Positions 52,486-63,368 are shown, counted from the first letter of the stretch. The stretch: DNA of 64,000 nucleotides from Paraburkholderia sp. BL10I2N1 (GCF_004361815.1 NZ_SNWA01000001.1:1302001-1366000); one strand, 5' to 3'. The notes: generated from the letters alone by a model not told the origin. Program-made: numbers and translations.

Positions 52486-53391
52486 ATGAGCGAAGCACCC
52501 CACGGAAATCCGATCAAAACGCCCGCACAGCTCATCGCTGCCGTCATTGCCGGGTTCGCTGTACCGATCACCATCATCATCCTGCTCGCCTACTACGTCG
52601 ACTATTCGACCCGCACTGGCGCCGGCACTGACAGCCTCTCCGATGCCGTCGTCGCCCAGCGTATCGCGCCGCTCGCCCAGGTCGAGATCCGCGACACCAA
52701 CGCGCCCCGCGTCTACAGGACCGGCGAGGAAGTCTACAAGGCAGTCTGCTCCGCGTGCCACGCCGCCGGCACCGCCGGTGCACCGAAATTCACCAATACC
52801 GCCGACTGGGCGCCACGCATCGCCCAGGGTTTCGACACGCTCTGGCACACCGCGCTCACCGGCAAGGGCGCGATGCCCGCTCGCGGCGGCACGAGCCCCG
52901 ACGACTTTAGCGATTACGAAATCGGCCGCGCCGTCGCCTATATGGCGAACAACGCGGGCGCGAACTTCGCCGATCCGCCTGTGCCAGCCGCCGGGGCTTC
53001 GGGAACAGCGGCGGCTTCCAGTGCGGCGCCCGCCACCGCAGCCGGGGCATCCGACGCGGGCGCAGCGCAGGCGGCCGCCGCGATGGCCGCCATGGCCAGC
53101 ATTCCGCAGGCTGCGGCTCCCGCCGCGGGCGCGACGCAAAGCGCGGACGCGTCCCAGGCGGGCAAGGCGCTGTATACGCAGGTTTGCCAGGCATGCCACG
53201 CCGCTGGCGTGCTCAACGCACCGAAGTTCGGCGACAAGGAAGCGTGGGCGCCGCGTCTGAAGGATTCGATGGACACCGTCTACAACTACGCGTTGCACGG
53301 CAAGGGCGCCATGCCGCCGAAGGGTGGCTCGACCGCGTCCGACGCCGACGTGAAGGCCGCTGTCGATTACATGGTCAGCTCGGTGAAATAG
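52486..53391 (+). CDS. Membrane-anchored di-haem c-type cytochrome
   Basis: This 301-residue protein carries electrons in the periplasm. One N-terminal TM helix (about 17-39, AVIAGFAVPITIIILLAYYV) anchors it. Two class I cytochrome c domains follow, each with CxxCH: VCSACHAAG (about 87) and VCQACHAAG (about 232), and each with an axial Met in KGAMPARGG and KGAMPPKGG. An Ala-rich linker of about 60 residues joins the domains. The ATG at 52486 after GGAGACGAG is preferred. It resembles cytochrome c5-type proteins; the redox partner is unknown. Confidence 0.92.
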   Translation: MSEAPHGNPIKTPAQLIAAVIAGFAVPITIIILLAYYVDYSTRTGAGTDSLSDAVVAQRIAPLAQVEIRDTNAPRVYRTGEEVYKAVCSACHAAGTAGAPKFTNTADWAPRIAQGFDTLWHTALTGKGAMPARGGTSPDDFSDYEIGRAVAYMANNAGANFADPPVPAAGASGTAAASSAAPATAAGASDAGAAQAAAAMAAMASIPQAAAPAAGATQSADASQAGKALYTQVCQACHAAGVLNAPKFGDKEAWAPRLKDSMDTVYNYALHGKGAMPPKGGSTASDADVKAAVDYMVSSVK

Positions 53392-53440
53392 CTGGCCAGG
53401 CTTCGGTCAGGCAGGGAACCTGCCGAGCCGAAGTGAACAT

Positions 53441-53482
53441 GAAAAAATCCCTGCGCGCGCCCAGGCGCCGCAGGGATTTTTT
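53441..53482. terminator. Bidirectional terminator between cytochrome c and the NTF2-like gene
   Basis: AAAAAATCCCTGCG and CGCAGGGATTTTTT form a long stem with GC-rich interior, A-rich on one side and T-rich on the other. It can end both converging transcripts. Confidence 0.9.
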
Positions 53483-54078
53483 TACGCCTGCACGGACAAC
53501 GGCGTGACGGGCGCGGCGAACGCGTCGATGAACGCCAGCGCCGGTGTTTTGCGCGCAAGCGCCTGAAAGTGTTCAAACAGCGCGTCCGGCGAAAGCCATG
53601 GATACGTAAGACCGTTCTGTAGCGACGCGAGCAGCGTCGCATCGTGATCCGGCACGACGTCCATTCGTGCGATGTGGATATGAAAATCGGTGACGCGGAC
53701 TGCGTGCGCCTCTTCCCCCGCCGCGAACGTCCAGCGGTACAGACCGTGGCCGACGCGCAGCGCGCCCTTCGGCGGCTCACGCATCAGCACGAGCCACGGT
53801 AGCGCGTCGATCTGCCCGTCCTGCGGCTCCAGCGCGTCGCACACGTAATAGGTTCGGCACTGCGCATACTGCAAGGCGAAATCGGTGACGAGCGTCTTCG
53901 CGATGGCGTCCGCGCCGACCGTACGCGCAGGGAATGCGATGTTTGCGGTGGCAAGCGAAAAGGTGAGCACGGCGTCGGGCGCGAAAACGTCGGCGATGCG
54001 TTGCGGTCGCGTGTTGTCCTTCGCGTCGATATAGCCTTCGAGCGCCTCTTTGTAGCGTTCCAGCAATGGTGTGGTCAT
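53482..54078 (-). CDS. SnoaL/NTF2-like fold protein
   Basis: This 198-residue soluble protein resembles the NTF2/SnoaL-like cone fold: an N-terminal helix LLERYKEALEGYIDAKDNTR, then FAPDAVLTFSLA, a central hydrophobic Tyr/Cys strand region (QYAQCRTYYVCDAL), and VTDFHIHIARMDVVP near the C-terminal half. The fold serves both enzymes and binding proteins, so no reaction is given. It stands alone, converging on the cytochrome gene. Confidence 0.6.
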   Translation of the reverse strand: MTTPLLERYKEALEGYIDAKDNTRPQRIADVFAPDAVLTFSLATANIAFPARTVGADAIAKTLVTDFALQYAQCRTYYVCDALEPQDGQIDALPWLVLMREPPKGALRVGHGLYRWTFAAGEEAHAVRVTDFHIHIARMDVVPDHDATLLASLQNGLTYPWLSPDALFEHFQALARKTPALAFIDAFAAPVTPLSVQA

Positions 54079-54230
54079 GCCGGCGAGTCTCCGTTAAGCA
54101 GGCCGCGCCACTCTAGCGCAAGCACGCGGGCAAACCGACGATGCACCTGACGCACGCGGGGTTTTACGCCCGCCTCGCCGAGCGCGCGGCGCCATCGCGA
54201 TCAGCAAGGACGCGAAGGCACGGATGACGC

Positions 54231-56315
54231 TCACGGCTTCTGCAGCAGCGCCTTCAGGCTCGCCAGCCGGTCCTTCGGCGACATCGGCGCTTCCTCTGGC
54301 GTCGGCGGCGGCGCGTCATCGAGGCCCATTTCGGGAATGAAGCGCGACGGCTCGCACACCACGGTCTCCCTTGCGCGCTTTCGCTTCTTGCACCAGTTCA
54401 GATGCAGGCTGCGCTGCGCCCGCGTGATTGCGACGTACATCAGCCGGCGCTCTTCCTCGATGCGGCCGTCGTCGATCGGCGCGTCGTCCGAGCCGCCGCG
54501 ATGCGGCATGATCCCTTCCTCGACGCCCACTAGAAACACATGCGGATATTCAAGGCCTTTCGACGCATGCACGGTCGACAGACGCACTGCATCCGGGTCC
54601 TCGTCCTTGCCTTCGAGCATCGACATCAGCGCGACCGTCTGGATCAGACCCAACAGGTTCTTGCCGGTGTCGGCGAGGCCGTCGGCGTTGTCGTAACCGG
54701 TGGCTTCGCTGCCGGTCTCAGGTTCGGGTTTCGTGCCCTTGCGCTTCAGCCATTCGAGAAACTCCAGCACGTTCTGCCACTTCGACTGCGCCTGGCGCTC
54801 GTCGAAAGCGTCGTATAAGTACGCCTCGTAGTGGATCGCGTCCATCAGGTCGTCGAGCACGGTAGTCGCGGCGTCCTTTTCGGCGCGATCGGTGAGACGC
54901 TGCATGAAATCGCAGAAGGTCCGCAGCGGTTCGACCTGACGCGCCGACAGCCGCGCCTCGATGCCACCCATGTACACCGCTTCAAAGAGCGACACCTTCG
55001 CCTGCCCGGCAAACGAACCCAGCGCCTCGAGCGTCGTGTTGCCCACCCCTCGACGCGGTGTCGTGATCGCGCGGATGAACGCGGGATCGTCATCGGCATT
55101 GGCGATCAGGCGCAGGTAGGCGCAGATGTCCTTGATCTCAGCCTTGTCGAAAAACGACTGGCCACCCGACAGCACATACGGAATCCGCTCGCGCCGCAGC
55201 ACCTGTTCGAAGATGCGCGCCTGAAAATTCCCGCGATACAGGATGGCGTAGTCGCGGAACTGCGCGCGCCGCTCGAACTTGTGCGCCGACAGCCTGAACA
55301 CCACCGATTCGGCTTCATGCTCCTCGTCGTTGCAGGGCGTAACGGTGATCGTGTCGCCCATGCCGTGCTCGGACCACAGCTTCTTCTCGAAGAGCTTCGG
55401 ATTGTTCGCGATCACATTGTTCGCAGCGGTCAGGATACGCACCGTCGAACGATAGTTCTGTTCGAGCTTGATCACGTGCAGCTTCGGAAAATCCTTGCCG
55501 AGCTGAGCGAGGTTTTCGAGCGTCGCGCCGCGCCAGCCGTAGATGGCCTGATCGTCGTCGCCCACCGCGGTAAACGCGGCGCGCGGACCGGCGAGCTGCT
55601 TGAGCAACTCGTACTGGCAGGCGTTCGTGTCCTGATACTCGTCGATCAGCAGATAGCGCAGCTTGTTCTGCCAGCGGTCGCGCACCTGCTCGTTGTTCGC
55701 GAAGAGTTCGGCAGGCAGCCGGATCAGGTCGTCGAAATCGACGGCCTGGTATGCGTGCAGCGTCGCGACGTAGTTGCGGTAGACGATCGCGGCCTGATGC
55801 TCGTCCTCGTTCGCCGCGATCGCGATCGCCTCTTCCGGCATGATCAGGCCGTTCTTCCAGAGCGAAATGATCGACTGGATCTTGCGGATGAAACCCTTGT
55901 CCGTCGAGCCGACCTGCTCCTGAATCATGCCGAAGCAGTCGTCGGAATCCATGATCGAGAACTGCGGCTTTAGGCCGACGTGCTCCGCCTCCTGGCGCAG
56001 GATCTGCACGCCGAGCGAGTGAAACGTGCACACGGTCAGCTGGTTGACTGGCACCTTGCGGCCTTCCTTGCCGGGCGTCGTCAGCACCTTGCCGTCGAGC
56101 AGCTTGCCGACGCGCTCGCGCATTTCCGCGGCAGCCTTGTTCGTGAATGTGACGGCGGCGATATGGCGCGGCTCGAAACCCTTGGCTTCGATGAGGTGCG
56201 CGATCTTCTGCGTAATGACGCGCGTCTTGCCGCTACCCGCGCCGGCGAGCACGAGACACGGACCATCAAGATAGCGCACCGCTTCGCTTTGAGCGGAGTT
56301 CAGGCCTGCGGACAT
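54231..56315 (-). CDS. rep: ATP-dependent DNA helicase Rep (UvrD family)
   Basis: This is a superfamily 1A 3'-to-5' helicase of 694 residues that helps replication forks pass blocks. Motif I is GAGSGKTRVI, Ia TFTNKAAAEMRERV, II LIDEYQDTNACQYE, III GDDDQAIYGWRGA, IV EQNYRST, V STVHASKGLEYPHV, VI YVAITRAQRSL. The ATG at 56315 (MSAGLNSAQSEAVRYLDGPC) gives the standard N-terminus; longer frames to 56423 add unrelated Arg/Cys-rich sequence. Order and length match Rep better than UvrD. Confidence 0.93.
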   Translation of the reverse strand: MSAGLNSAQSEAVRYLDGPCLVLAGAGSGKTRVITQKIAHLIEAKGFEPRHIAAVTFTNKAAAEMRERVGKLLDGKVLTTPGKEGRKVPVNQLTVCTFHSLGVQILRQEAEHVGLKPQFSIMDSDDCFGMIQEQVGSTDKGFIRKIQSIISLWKNGLIMPEEAIAIAANEDEHQAAIVYRNYVATLHAYQAVDFDDLIRLPAELFANNEQVRDRWQNKLRYLLIDEYQDTNACQYELLKQLAGPRAAFTAVGDDDQAIYGWRGATLENLAQLGKDFPKLHVIKLEQNYRSTVRILTAANNVIANNPKLFEKKLWSEHGMGDTITVTPCNDEEHEAESVVFRLSAHKFERRAQFRDYAILYRGNFQARIFEQVLRRERIPYVLSGGQSFFDKAEIKDICAYLRLIANADDDPAFIRAITTPRRGVGNTTLEALGSFAGQAKVSLFEAVYMGGIEARLSARQVEPLRTFCDFMQRLTDRAEKDAATTVLDDLMDAIHYEAYLYDAFDERQAQSKWQNVLEFLEWLKRKGTKPEPETGSEATGYDNADGLADTGKNLLGLIQTVALMSMLEGKDEDPDAVRLSTVHASKGLEYPHVFLVGVEEGIMPHRGGSDDAPIDDGRIEEERRLMYVAITRAQRSLHLNWCKKRKRARETVVCEPSRFIPEMGLDDAPPPTPEEAPMSPKDRLASLKALLQKP

Positions 56316-56697
56316 CGTCAGTGGATGGTATTGCGGTTGAGGGGCGCATCGGCAACAGACGGCCCAGGGACAGTCAGCGCGGCGGCGTGGCCGGTGCGCG
56401 ACCACATGAAATGCGGCGCGCATTCGGGATCGACCACCAGCGCGAGACCCGCGATGTTAACACGGATGACCCGGAGTCAAAGGCGTGCTCGATAGCGATG
56501 TCGCGCCGCATCGCGATGCCCGTTAGCGGCCTGTGTTCCGCCGCGCCGGCGAAGTCTCGCTGTAGCCAAGCCACCCAGGAAACACCGGCCAGGCGCGCCT
56601 TCATCGAGAGTGCCCCCGGACCGGCGCCTGCCCGTGCCACAATTAGGGCGTTGCGCGCCGCCCCCGCCGCGCGCCGTTTTTTGCAGGAAGAGCTTGC
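56316..56697. other. Divergent intergenic region, rep and oxidoreductase
   Basis: This 382-base gap must hold divergent promoters. I see no credible gene; short frames on both strands are Arg/Ala/Pro-rich. No strong hairpin stands out. Confidence 0.4.
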
Positions 56698-57747
56698 ATG
56701 ACTTCATCGCTGAAAACCGGTCTGATGGGCTACGGATTCGCCGGCGCGACGTTCCACGCGCCCGTCATCGACAATTGCGGCCGCGCGAGCGTCGCGGCGA
56801 TCGCAACGGGCCAGCCGGACAAGGCCCGTGCCGATTATCCCCAGGCGGCGATCGTGCCGGACCTCGACGCACTGCTCGCGCTCACCGACATCGAATGCGT
56901 CGTCATTGCGACGCCCAATGACACGCATTTCGACATGGCGAAGCGGGTGCTCGAAGCGGGCAAACATGTGGTGGTCGACAAGCCCGTCACGTTGACTGCA
57001 GCCGAAGCCCGCACCCTCGCCGACCTCGCACGTCAGAAAAATCTCGTGTTCGCCCCCTTCCACAACCGGCGCTGGGATGGCGACTTCCTGACCGTGCGCG
57101 ATCTCGTCGCAGGCGGCGAGCTTGGCCGGATCACGCATTACGAGTCGCATTTCGACCGCTTCCGCCCGTACGTCCGGCAGCGCTGGCGCGAGGACGCGAC
57201 GCGCGGTGGCGGTTTGCTGTTCGATCTCGGCCCGCATCTGATCGACCAGGCGCTGACGCTCTTCGGCGTGCCGCAGACGGTGAACGCGACCGTGAAAATC
57301 CATCGCGACGAAGGCAGCGCGCCGGACTACGTTCATCTGCAACTCGGCTATGCGGAGCACGAAGTGGTGCTGCATGCGAGCGCCCTGGCGGCCATCGCGC
57401 CGCCACGTTTCGCGATCCACGGCACGCGCGGCAGCTATGTGAAGCACGGCCTCGACACCCAGGAAGACCAGCTGAAGGCGGGGCTGCGGCCGGGCCATGT
57501 CGAGTTTGGCGCCGGCAACGAGCCGGGCGTGCTGCGCCTGCTCGACGGCGATCAGGAAGTCGAACGCCCGCTGCCGACGCGCGACGGCGCGTACGCCGAT
57601 TTCTACCGCTCGCTCGCGGCGACGATCCACGACGGCGTGCCGTTCCCGGTCAGCGCCGGGGATGCGGTCGACGTCATGACGATCATTGAGCTGGCCAACC
57701 AGAGCGCCGAAGAAGGTCGTCGGCTGCCGTTCAGCCGCGCAGGGTGA
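56698..57747 (+). CDS. Gfo/Idh/MocA-family oxidoreductase
   Basis: This is a 349-residue NAD(P)-dependent oxidoreductase with an N-terminal Rossmann domain (LMGYGFAGATFHAPVI, 1-120) containing VVIATPNDTHFDMAK and the EKP-equivalent VVVDKPVT (about 92-99), and a C-terminal substrate domain with HYESHFDRFRPYVRQRW and GGGLLFDLGPHLIDQAL. It is closest in layout to YdgJ/YhhX and scyllo-inositol dehydrogenases (IolW). GGAAGAG precedes the ATG. The substrate cannot be fixed from sequence. Confidence 0.9.
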   Translation: MTSSLKTGLMGYGFAGATFHAPVIDNCGRASVAAIATGQPDKARADYPQAAIVPDLDALLALTDIECVVIATPNDTHFDMAKRVLEAGKHVVVDKPVTLTAAEARTLADLARQKNLVFAPFHNRRWDGDFLTVRDLVAGGELGRITHYESHFDRFRPYVRQRWREDATRGGGLLFDLGPHLIDQALTLFGVPQTVNATVKIHRDEGSAPDYVHLQLGYAEHEVVLHASALAAIAPPRFAIHGTRGSYVKHGLDTQEDQLKAGLRPGHVEFGAGNEPGVLRLLDGDQEVERPLPTRDGAYADFYRSLAATIHDGVPFPVSAGDAVDVMTIIELANQSAEEGRRLPFSRAG

Positions 57748-57896
57748 TGCGTCCGGCGGGGGTGTCGCATGAGCATCGCCTGAGCACCACCCGACGATCC
57801 CGCAAGGAATCAATCGCTACAAACGAGCCGGGCAGTCATCGAACGAGGCGGGCCCGGCGTTCTAGACCGTATCAACTCAATTAAAGGGAGAATGGA

Positions 57897-58244
57897 ATGC
57901 CTCGTTTGCTTCGCGCACTCGCCTGCTGCGCGCTGGTTTGCTCACTGGCTGCGTGCGTTGTCACTCCGCAGCAGACCGCCCAGCCGCGCCCTAATGGACA
58001 CGAAATGGCGGTGCAGCGCTTCGATCAGGTCAATGAACGCATCGATAACCTGAGCCACCGCGTCGACGTGCGGGTGAATCAGGGCTACTATCCGCCGCCC
58101 CAAGGTGGCGCATTCCATCACCGCCTCGACGTGATCCGCCAGGAAGCACACGACATGGCGACGCAACACGGCGGCGGCCTGTCCGGCGACGAACAGCGCG
58201 TCCTGAATCAGGAACTCGATTCCGCGGCACACGCAATCGGCTAA
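57897..58244 (+). CDS. Small putative lipoprotein
   Basis: This 115-residue exported protein has a short signal peptide ending in the lipobox SLAAC (Cys20), then PQQTAQPRPNG, a helical region with QVNERIDNLSHRVDVRVNQG, a PPPQGG break, and a helical C-terminal half (HHRLDVIRQEAHDMATQHGG). AAAGGGAG precedes the ATG. Function unknown; probably a small envelope lipoprotein. Confidence 0.72.
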   Translation: MPRLLRALACCALVCSLAACVVTPQQTAQPRPNGHEMAVQRFDQVNERIDNLSHRVDVRVNQGYYPPPQGGAFHHRLDVIRQEAHDMATQHGGGLSGDEQRVLNQELDSAAHAIG

Positions 58245-58275
58245 AAATGCCTGATTGCTGCACGGCAGCTTAAGG

Positions 58276-58306
58276 AAGGGCGCGAGGCACTCCTCGCGCC
58301 CTTTTT
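58276..58306 (+). terminator. Terminator of the small lipoprotein gene
   Basis: GGGCGCGAGG-CACT-CCTCGCGCCC followed by TTTTT, with two flanking A-T pairs extending the stem. It ends the upstream unit just before the riboswitch. Confidence 0.93.
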
Positions 58307-58420
58307 CGTTCCCGCTACAGGCGCGATTTTTGACGCAGTCGCCGGCTCACGCACCGCCCACGCGCCCCACGTGTCGCAATTTGACAAGCCCCGGGGCCTC
58401 GCGTACATTCGCCGCACGCG

Positions 58421-58686
58421 TCGGGAGAGCGCGCCGTCTGTTGTTCACACGCAGCCAGCGCCGCCGAAGGGGCACACCCGCAAACTCTCAGGCAAAAGGA
58501 CCGACCGCGTCGAAGAACCCGTCTGCAACGCAATGGCAGGCACCGGTTTTTCGCACTCTGGAGAGCGGCAGTAGCCCGTCGTGATAAGACCGGCAGGCTG
58601 CCCACCGAAGGGGCGCGCGTTCGTCGTCGCCGGTCAACGACCGGCTCACGGCAGCGCAATCTCTCAGGTATCGAGGACAGAGGGGT
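58421..58686 (+). ncRNA. Tandem glycine riboswitch
   Basis: Two glycine aptamers in tandem. Aptamer 1 is about 58421-58505 (CGGGAGAGCG, CGCCGAAGGGGCA, AACTCTCAGGCAAAAGGACC). Aptamer 2 is about 58553-58686 (TGGAGAGCGG, CCACCGAAGGGGC, AATCTCTCAGGTATCGAGGA). Both have the conserved CCGAAGGGGCA-type and CTCTCAGG core elements. Such cooperative switches turn on gcvTHP when glycine is high. The downstream hairpin (58713-58746) is the likely expression platform. Confidence 0.95.
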
Positions 58687-58712
58687 CATGCATCGAATCG
58701 CTCGCAGGCACG

Positions 58713-58746
58713 AGGCCGCGAGGATTTTCGCCGCATGGCCTTTTTT
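58713..58746 (+). terminator. Expression-platform terminator of the glycine riboswitch
   Basis: AGGCC-GCG ... CGC-AT-GGCCT with a T6 run lies between aptamer 2 and gcvT. Glycine binding would prevent this terminator. The stem has a two-base bulge, so the pairing is a reading rather than a computed fold. The ATG at 58735 lies inside this hairpin and is not the gcvT start. Confidence 0.6.
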
Positions 58747-58770
58747 GTTTCGCGAGACGCCCGAGGCCCC

Positions 58771-59889
58771 ATGACCGAACTCAAACACACCCCGCTCCAC
58801 GCCACCCACCGCGCGCTGAACGCGCGCATGGTCGATTTCGGCGGCTGGGACATGCCCGTCAACTACGGCTCGCAGATCGACGAACACCGCGCGGTGCGTA
58901 CCGATGCGGGCATGTTCGACGTGTCGCACATGTGCGTCGTCGACTTCACGGGCGAGCGGGTGCGTGCCTTCTTCGAATTCGCGCTCGCGAACAACGTCGC
59001 CAAACTGCAGACGCCGGGCCGCGCGCTCTATTCGTGTCTGTTGAACCCGAACGGTGGCGTGATCGACGATCTGATCGTGTACTACTTCGGCGAAGACCAC
59101 TTCCGCGTGGTCGTCAACGCCGGCACGGCGGACAAGGACATCGCCTGGTTCAACCAGCTCAATGCCGAAGGCGGCTACGGTCTGACGATTGCGCCGCGCC
59201 GCGACTTCGCGATCGTCGCCGTACAAGGTCCGAACGCCCGCGAAAAAGTCTGGCAAACCGTACCGGACGCGCGCGCCGCCACCGAATCGCTGAAACCCTT
59301 CAATGCAGCACGCGTCGCCGATACGGCTTTTGGCGAGCTGACCGTCGCCCGCACCGGTTACACCGGCGAAGACGGCTTCGAAGTCATCGTCCCGGCCACC
59401 CACGTCGAAGCGCTGTGGAACGCGCTTGCCGGCAACGGCGTGCGCCCGGCGGGCCTCGGCGCGCGCGACACGCTGCGCCTCGAAGCAGGCATGAATCTGT
59501 ACGGCCAGGACATGGACGACGACGTCTCGCCGCTCGACGCCGGCCTCGCGTGGACGGTCGATCTGGTGAACCCGCGCAATTTCGTCGGCCGCTCGAAACT
59601 GGAGGCTGAAGGCTCGCAAGCGGCGTTCGTCGGCCTGATCCTGCAGAAGGAAAACGGCAAGGCAGGCGGCGTGTTGCGCGCCCATCAGAAGGTCGTCACG
59701 CCCTACGGCGACGGTGAAATCACGAGCGGCACGTTCTCGCCGACCATGCAGGAATCGATCGCCTTCGCGCGCGTGCCGAAGGGTGTGCAGCCGGGCGACG
59801 TCGTCCACGTGCAGATCCGCGACAAAGCCCTGCCCGCAAGCGTGGTAAAACTGCCATTCGTGCGCAATGGCAAAGTGCTCGTCGCCTGA
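58771..59889 (+). CDS. gcvT: Glycine cleavage T protein, aminomethyltransferase
   Basis: GcvT transfers the aminomethyl carbon from the H protein to tetrahydrofolate, releasing ammonia. The 372-residue protein has the N-terminal motifs [20 protein letters not shown] and [12 protein letters not shown], the folate-binding core [12 protein letters not shown], and the C-terminal barrel ([20 protein letters not shown]). The ATG at 58771 follows GAGG after the riboswitch terminator; the ATG at 58735 is inside that hairpin and is rejected. gcvH follows 63 bases later. Confidence 0.95.
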   Translation: MTELKHTPLHATHRALNARMVDFGGWDMPVNYGSQIDEHRAVRTDAGMFDVSHMCVVDFTGERVRAFFEFALANNVAKLQTPGRALYSCLLNPNGGVIDDLIVYYFGEDHFRVVVNAGTADKDIAWFNQLNAEGGYGLTIAPRRDFAIVAVQGPNAREKVWQTVPDARAATESLKPFNAARVADTAFGELTVARTGYTGEDGFEVIVPATHVEALWNALAGNGVRPAGLGARDTLRLEAGMNLYGQDMDDDVSPLDAGLAWTVDLVNPRNFVGRSKLEAEGSQAAFVGLILQKENGKAGGVLRAHQKVVTPYGDGEITSGTFSPTMQESIAFARVPKGVQPGDVVHVQIRDKALPASVVKLPFVRNGKVLVA

Positions 59890-59952
59890 GCCGGACCGGC
59901 GCGCGCGTCCCCCTTTTCCAGCAATACAAACAATACGCAACAGGAGCATCCG

Positions 59953-60333
59953 ATGAGCATCCCGGCCGATCTGAAATACACCGAATCGCACGAATGGGTC
60001 CGCACTGAAGCGGACGGCACACTGACGGTCGGCATCACCGACCACGCGCAGGAAGCGCTCGGCGACATCGTTTTCCTCGAACTGCCGGAAGCCGGCAAGA
60101 CCGTCGCCGCCGGCGACGCCGTCGCGGTGATCGAGTCGGTGAAAGCCGCCTCGGACATCTACGCACCGGTCGCAGGCGAGATCGTCGAAGCGAATACTTC
60201 GCTCGCCGACACGCCGGACTCCGTCAACGGCGCACCGTACGAAAGCTGGCTCTTCAAGATCAAGCCGGCCGCTGGCGCTGCCACCGACCGTCTGATCGAC
60301 GCCGACGCCTACTCGAAGTCCATCGGCGCGTAA
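59953..60333 (+). CDS. gcvH: Glycine cleavage H protein
   Basis: The lipoylated carrier of the glycine cleavage complex, 126 residues. The lipoyl lysine is in [20 protein letters not shown] (about residue 65), preceded by the [20 protein letters not shown] opening, with [20 protein letters not shown] after it. GCAGGAG is an excellent ribosome site. It lies between gcvT and gcvP in the usual order. Confidence 0.96.
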   Translation: MSIPADLKYTESHEWVRTEADGTLTVGITDHAQEALGDIVFLELPEAGKTVAAGDAVAVIESVKAASDIYAPVAGEIVEANTSLADTPDSVNGAPYESWLFKIKPAAGAATDRLIDADAYSKSIGA

Positions 60334-60410
60334 TTCTTTAACCGTCAGGTGCGGCCTCCACCCGGCTGGCCGGTCCAGCACACGGGACGGCCGCACCACC
60401 AGGAACACCC

Positions 60411-63347
60411 ATGAAGCTCGAACACCCGGATCGTCTGATGAACCGCACCCCTCTCTCGCTCGCCGCGCTCGAAGTGCACGACGCCTTCGCCGAACGGCAC
60501 ATCGGCCCGGATTCCGCCGATCAGCAGGCGATGCTCGAAGCGCTCGGCTTCGCATCGCGCGCCGCGCTGATCGACGCGGTCATTCCGAAGACGATCCGCC
60601 GCAGCGAACCGCTGCCGCTCGGCCCCTTCGCCCAGCCGAAGAGCGAAGCCGAAGCGCTGGCCGCGCTGCGCGATCTGGCGGACAAGAACCAGGTGTTCCG
60701 CTCCTACATCGGCCAGGGTTACTACAACGCGCACACGCCGACGGTAATTCTGCGCAACGTGCTCGAAAATCCGGCGTGGTACACCGCGTACACGCCGTAC
60801 CAGCCGGAAATCTCACAAGGCCGTCTGGAAGCGCTGCTGAACTTCCAGCAGATGATCATCGACCTGACCGGCCTGTCGATTTCCAACGCCTCGCTGCTCG
60901 ACGAGGCCACCGCCGCCGCCGAAGCGATGACGCTGCTGCAACGCGTCGGCAAGCCGAAGTCGAACGTGTTCTACGTCGCCGACGACGTGCTGCCGCAAAC
61001 CATCGAAGTCGTGCAGACACGCGCGAAGCCGGTCGGTATCGAGGTGAAGGTTGGCCCGGCCGCCGACGCCGCGGGCGCGAATGCGTTCGGCGTGCTGCTG
61101 CAATATCCGGGCGTGAACGGCGATGTGCGCGACTACCGCGCGCTGGCTGACGCGATCCACGCGGCGGGTGGCCACGTGGTCGCCGCCGCCGACCTGCTCG
61201 CGCTCACCGTGCTCACGCCGCCGGGCGAATGGGGCGCGGATGTTGCCGTCGGCAATTCGCAGCGCTTCGGCGTGCCGGTCGGTTTCGGCGGTCCGCACGC
61301 GGCCTATCTCGCCGTGCGCGACGAATTCAAGCGTCAGATGCCGGGCCGTCTCGTCGGCGTGACCGTCGATGCGCAAGGCAATCCGGCGCTGCGTCTTGCG
61401 CTCCAGACGCGCGAACAGCACATCCGCCGTGAAAAGGCGACCTCGAATGTGTGTACGGCACAGGCGCTGCTCGCGATCATGGCGAGCATGTACGCGGTCT
61501 ACCACGGCCCGCGCGGACTCAAGACGATCGCGCTGCGCGTGAACCGCATCGCCGCCCTGCTCGCCGAAGGTGCGAAGCAGCTCGGCTACAAGCTCGTCAA
61601 CGACACCTTCTTCGATACGCTCACGTTCGAAACCGGCGCACGCACCCAGGCGTTGCTCGACGCCGCAGCGGCCAAGCGCATCAACCTGCGCCATGTGAGC
61701 GACACGCGCGTCGGCATCTCGATCGATGAAACCACGAAACGCAGCGATCTTGCCGATCTGCTGGCCGCGTTCGCGCAGGCGGCATTTGCCAGCGACGTCC
61801 CGCAAGTCGACGCACTCGACGCCGCACTGAGCGCGTCGAACGCTTCGTCGGTGCCGGCTTCGCTCGAACGCACGAGCGCGTACCTGACACACCACGTATT
61901 CAACCGTCACCATTCCGAAACGGAAATGCTGCGCTATCTGCGCAGCCTGTCGGACAAGGACCTCGCGCTCGACCGCTCGATGATCCCGCTCGGCTCGTGC
62001 ACGATGAAGCTGAACGCGACGTCGGAAATGCTGCCGGTCACGTGGCCGGAATTTGGTCAGATTCACCCGTTTGCGCCGGCAGAACAAACCGTCGGCTACC
62101 GCGAAATGATCGATCAGCTCGAACAGATGCTGGTCGCCGCCACCGGTTACGCCGCTGTCTCGCTGCAACCGAACGCCGGCTCGCAAGGCGAATACGCCGG
62201 CCTGCTGATCATCCACGCGTATCACGCTTCGCGCGGCGAAGGTCATCGCAACGTCTGTCTGATTCCGGCTTCGGCGCACGGCACCAACCCGGCTTCGGCG
62301 CAGATGGCCGGCATGCAGGTCGTCGTGGTTGCCTGCGACGCGCAAGGCAACGTCGACATCGAAGACCTGAAGGCGAAGGCCGCGCAGCACGCTGACAAGC
62401 TCGCGGCGATCATGATCACGTATCCGTCGACCCACGGCGTGTTCGAGCAGAACGTCCGCGAAATCTGTCAGATCGTGCATGCGCACGGCGGTCAGGTTTA
62501 TGTCGACGGCGCGAACATGAACGCGATGGTCGGTCTCACGGCGCCTGGCCAGTTTGGTGGCGACGTGTCGCACCTGAACCTGCACAAGACTTTCTGCATT
62601 CCCCACGGCGGCGGCGGACCGGGCGTCGGTCCGGTCGCGGTCGGCGCGCATCTTGCGAAGTTCCTGCCGAACCAGACGTCGTCGGGCTATGAGCGCGATG
62701 CGAACGGCATCGGCGCCGTTTCGGCCGCGCCTTACGGCTCGGCTTCGATCCTGCCAATCTCGTGGATGTACATCGCGATGATGGGCGCGAAGAACCTCAC
62801 CGCCGCCACCGAAGCCGCGATCCTCAACGCGAACTACGTCGCGAAGAAACTCGCGCCGCACTACCCGGTGCTGTATTCGGGCCCGGGCGGACTCGTCGCA
62901 CACGAATGCATCCTCGATCTGCGTCCGATCAAGGAAACGAGCGGCATCAGCGTCGACGACGTCGCCAAGCGGTTGATGGATTACGGCTTTCACGCGCCGA
63001 CCATGAGCTTCCCGGTGCCGGGCACGCTGATGGTCGAGCCGACCGAATCGGAATCGAAGGAAGAACTCGACCGCTTCATCGAAGCGATGATCGCGATCCG
63101 CGAGGAAATCCGCGCGGTCGAGGAAAGTCGCGGCGATCGTGAGGACAATCCGCTCAAGCACGCCCCGCACACCGCGGCAGTCGTCGTAGCCGACGACTGG
63201 AAGCATGCTTATTCGCGTGAAACCGCCGCGTATCCGTTGCCGTCGCTGGTCGCGAAGAAGTACTGGCCGCCGGTTGGCCGTGCCGACAACGTCTACGGCG
63301 ACCGCAACCTGTTCTGCTCGTGCGTGCCGGTGGCGGATTACGCGTAA
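60411..63347 (+). CDS. gcvP: Glycine dehydrogenase (decarboxylating), P protein
   Basis: GcvP decarboxylates glycine using PLP and loads the aminomethyl group on GcvH. The 978-residue protein is the fused two-half form: N-terminal half with [20 protein letters not shown] and [20 protein letters not shown], then the C-terminal half with [20 protein letters not shown] and the PLP lysine in [20 protein letters not shown] (about residue 726). It is full length. The ATG at 60411 is used; an internal ATG ten codons later is an alternative start. The long antisense frame across it is an artefact of codon bias. Confidence 0.96.
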   Translation: MKLEHPDRLMNRTPLSLAALEVHDAFAERHIGPDSADQQAMLEALGFASRAALIDAVIPKTIRRSEPLPLGPFAQPKSEAEALAALRDLADKNQVFRSYIGQGYYNAHTPTVILRNVLENPAWYTAYTPYQPEISQGRLEALLNFQQMIIDLTGLSISNASLLDEATAAAEAMTLLQRVGKPKSNVFYVADDVLPQTIEVVQTRAKPVGIEVKVGPAADAAGANAFGVLLQYPGVNGDVRDYRALADAIHAAGGHVVAAADLLALTVLTPPGEWGADVAVGNSQRFGVPVGFGGPHAAYLAVRDEFKRQMPGRLVGVTVDAQGNPALRLALQTREQHIRREKATSNVCTAQALLAIMASMYAVYHGPRGLKTIALRVNRIAALLAEGAKQLGYKLVNDTFFDTLTFETGARTQALLDAAAAKRINLRHVSDTRVGISIDETTKRSDLADLLAAFAQAAFASDVPQVDALDAALSASNASSVPASLERTSAYLTHHVFNRHHSETEMLRYLRSLSDKDLALDRSMIPLGSCTMKLNATSEMLPVTWPEFGQIHPFAPAEQTVGYREMIDQLEQMLVAATGYAAVSLQPNAGSQGEYAGLLIIHAYHASRGEGHRNVCLIPASAHGTNPASAQMAGMQVVVVACDAQGNVDIEDLKAKAAQHADKLAAIMITYPSTHGVFEQNVREICQIVHAHGGQVYVDGANMNAMVGLTAPGQFGGDVSHLNLHKTFCIPHGGGGPGVGPVAVGAHLAKFLPNQTSSGYERDANGIGAVSAAPYGSASILPISWMYIAMMGAKNLTAATEAAILNANYVAKKLAPHYPVLYSGPGGLVAHECILDLRPIKETSGISVDDVAKRLMDYGFHAPTMSFPVPGTLMVEPTESESKEELDRFIEAMIAIREEIRAVEESRGDREDNPLKHAPHTAAVVVADDWKHAYSRETAAYPLPSLVAKKYWPPVGRADNVYGDRNLFCSCVPVADYA

Positions 63348-63368
63348 GGTCGACGTCGCTGTCTTAAG

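Noticed and set aside
58735-58770. ATG at 58735 as the gcvT start
   Set aside because: It lies inside the riboswitch terminator hairpin and would add 12 residues not typical of GcvT; the ATG at 58771 has a GAGG site.
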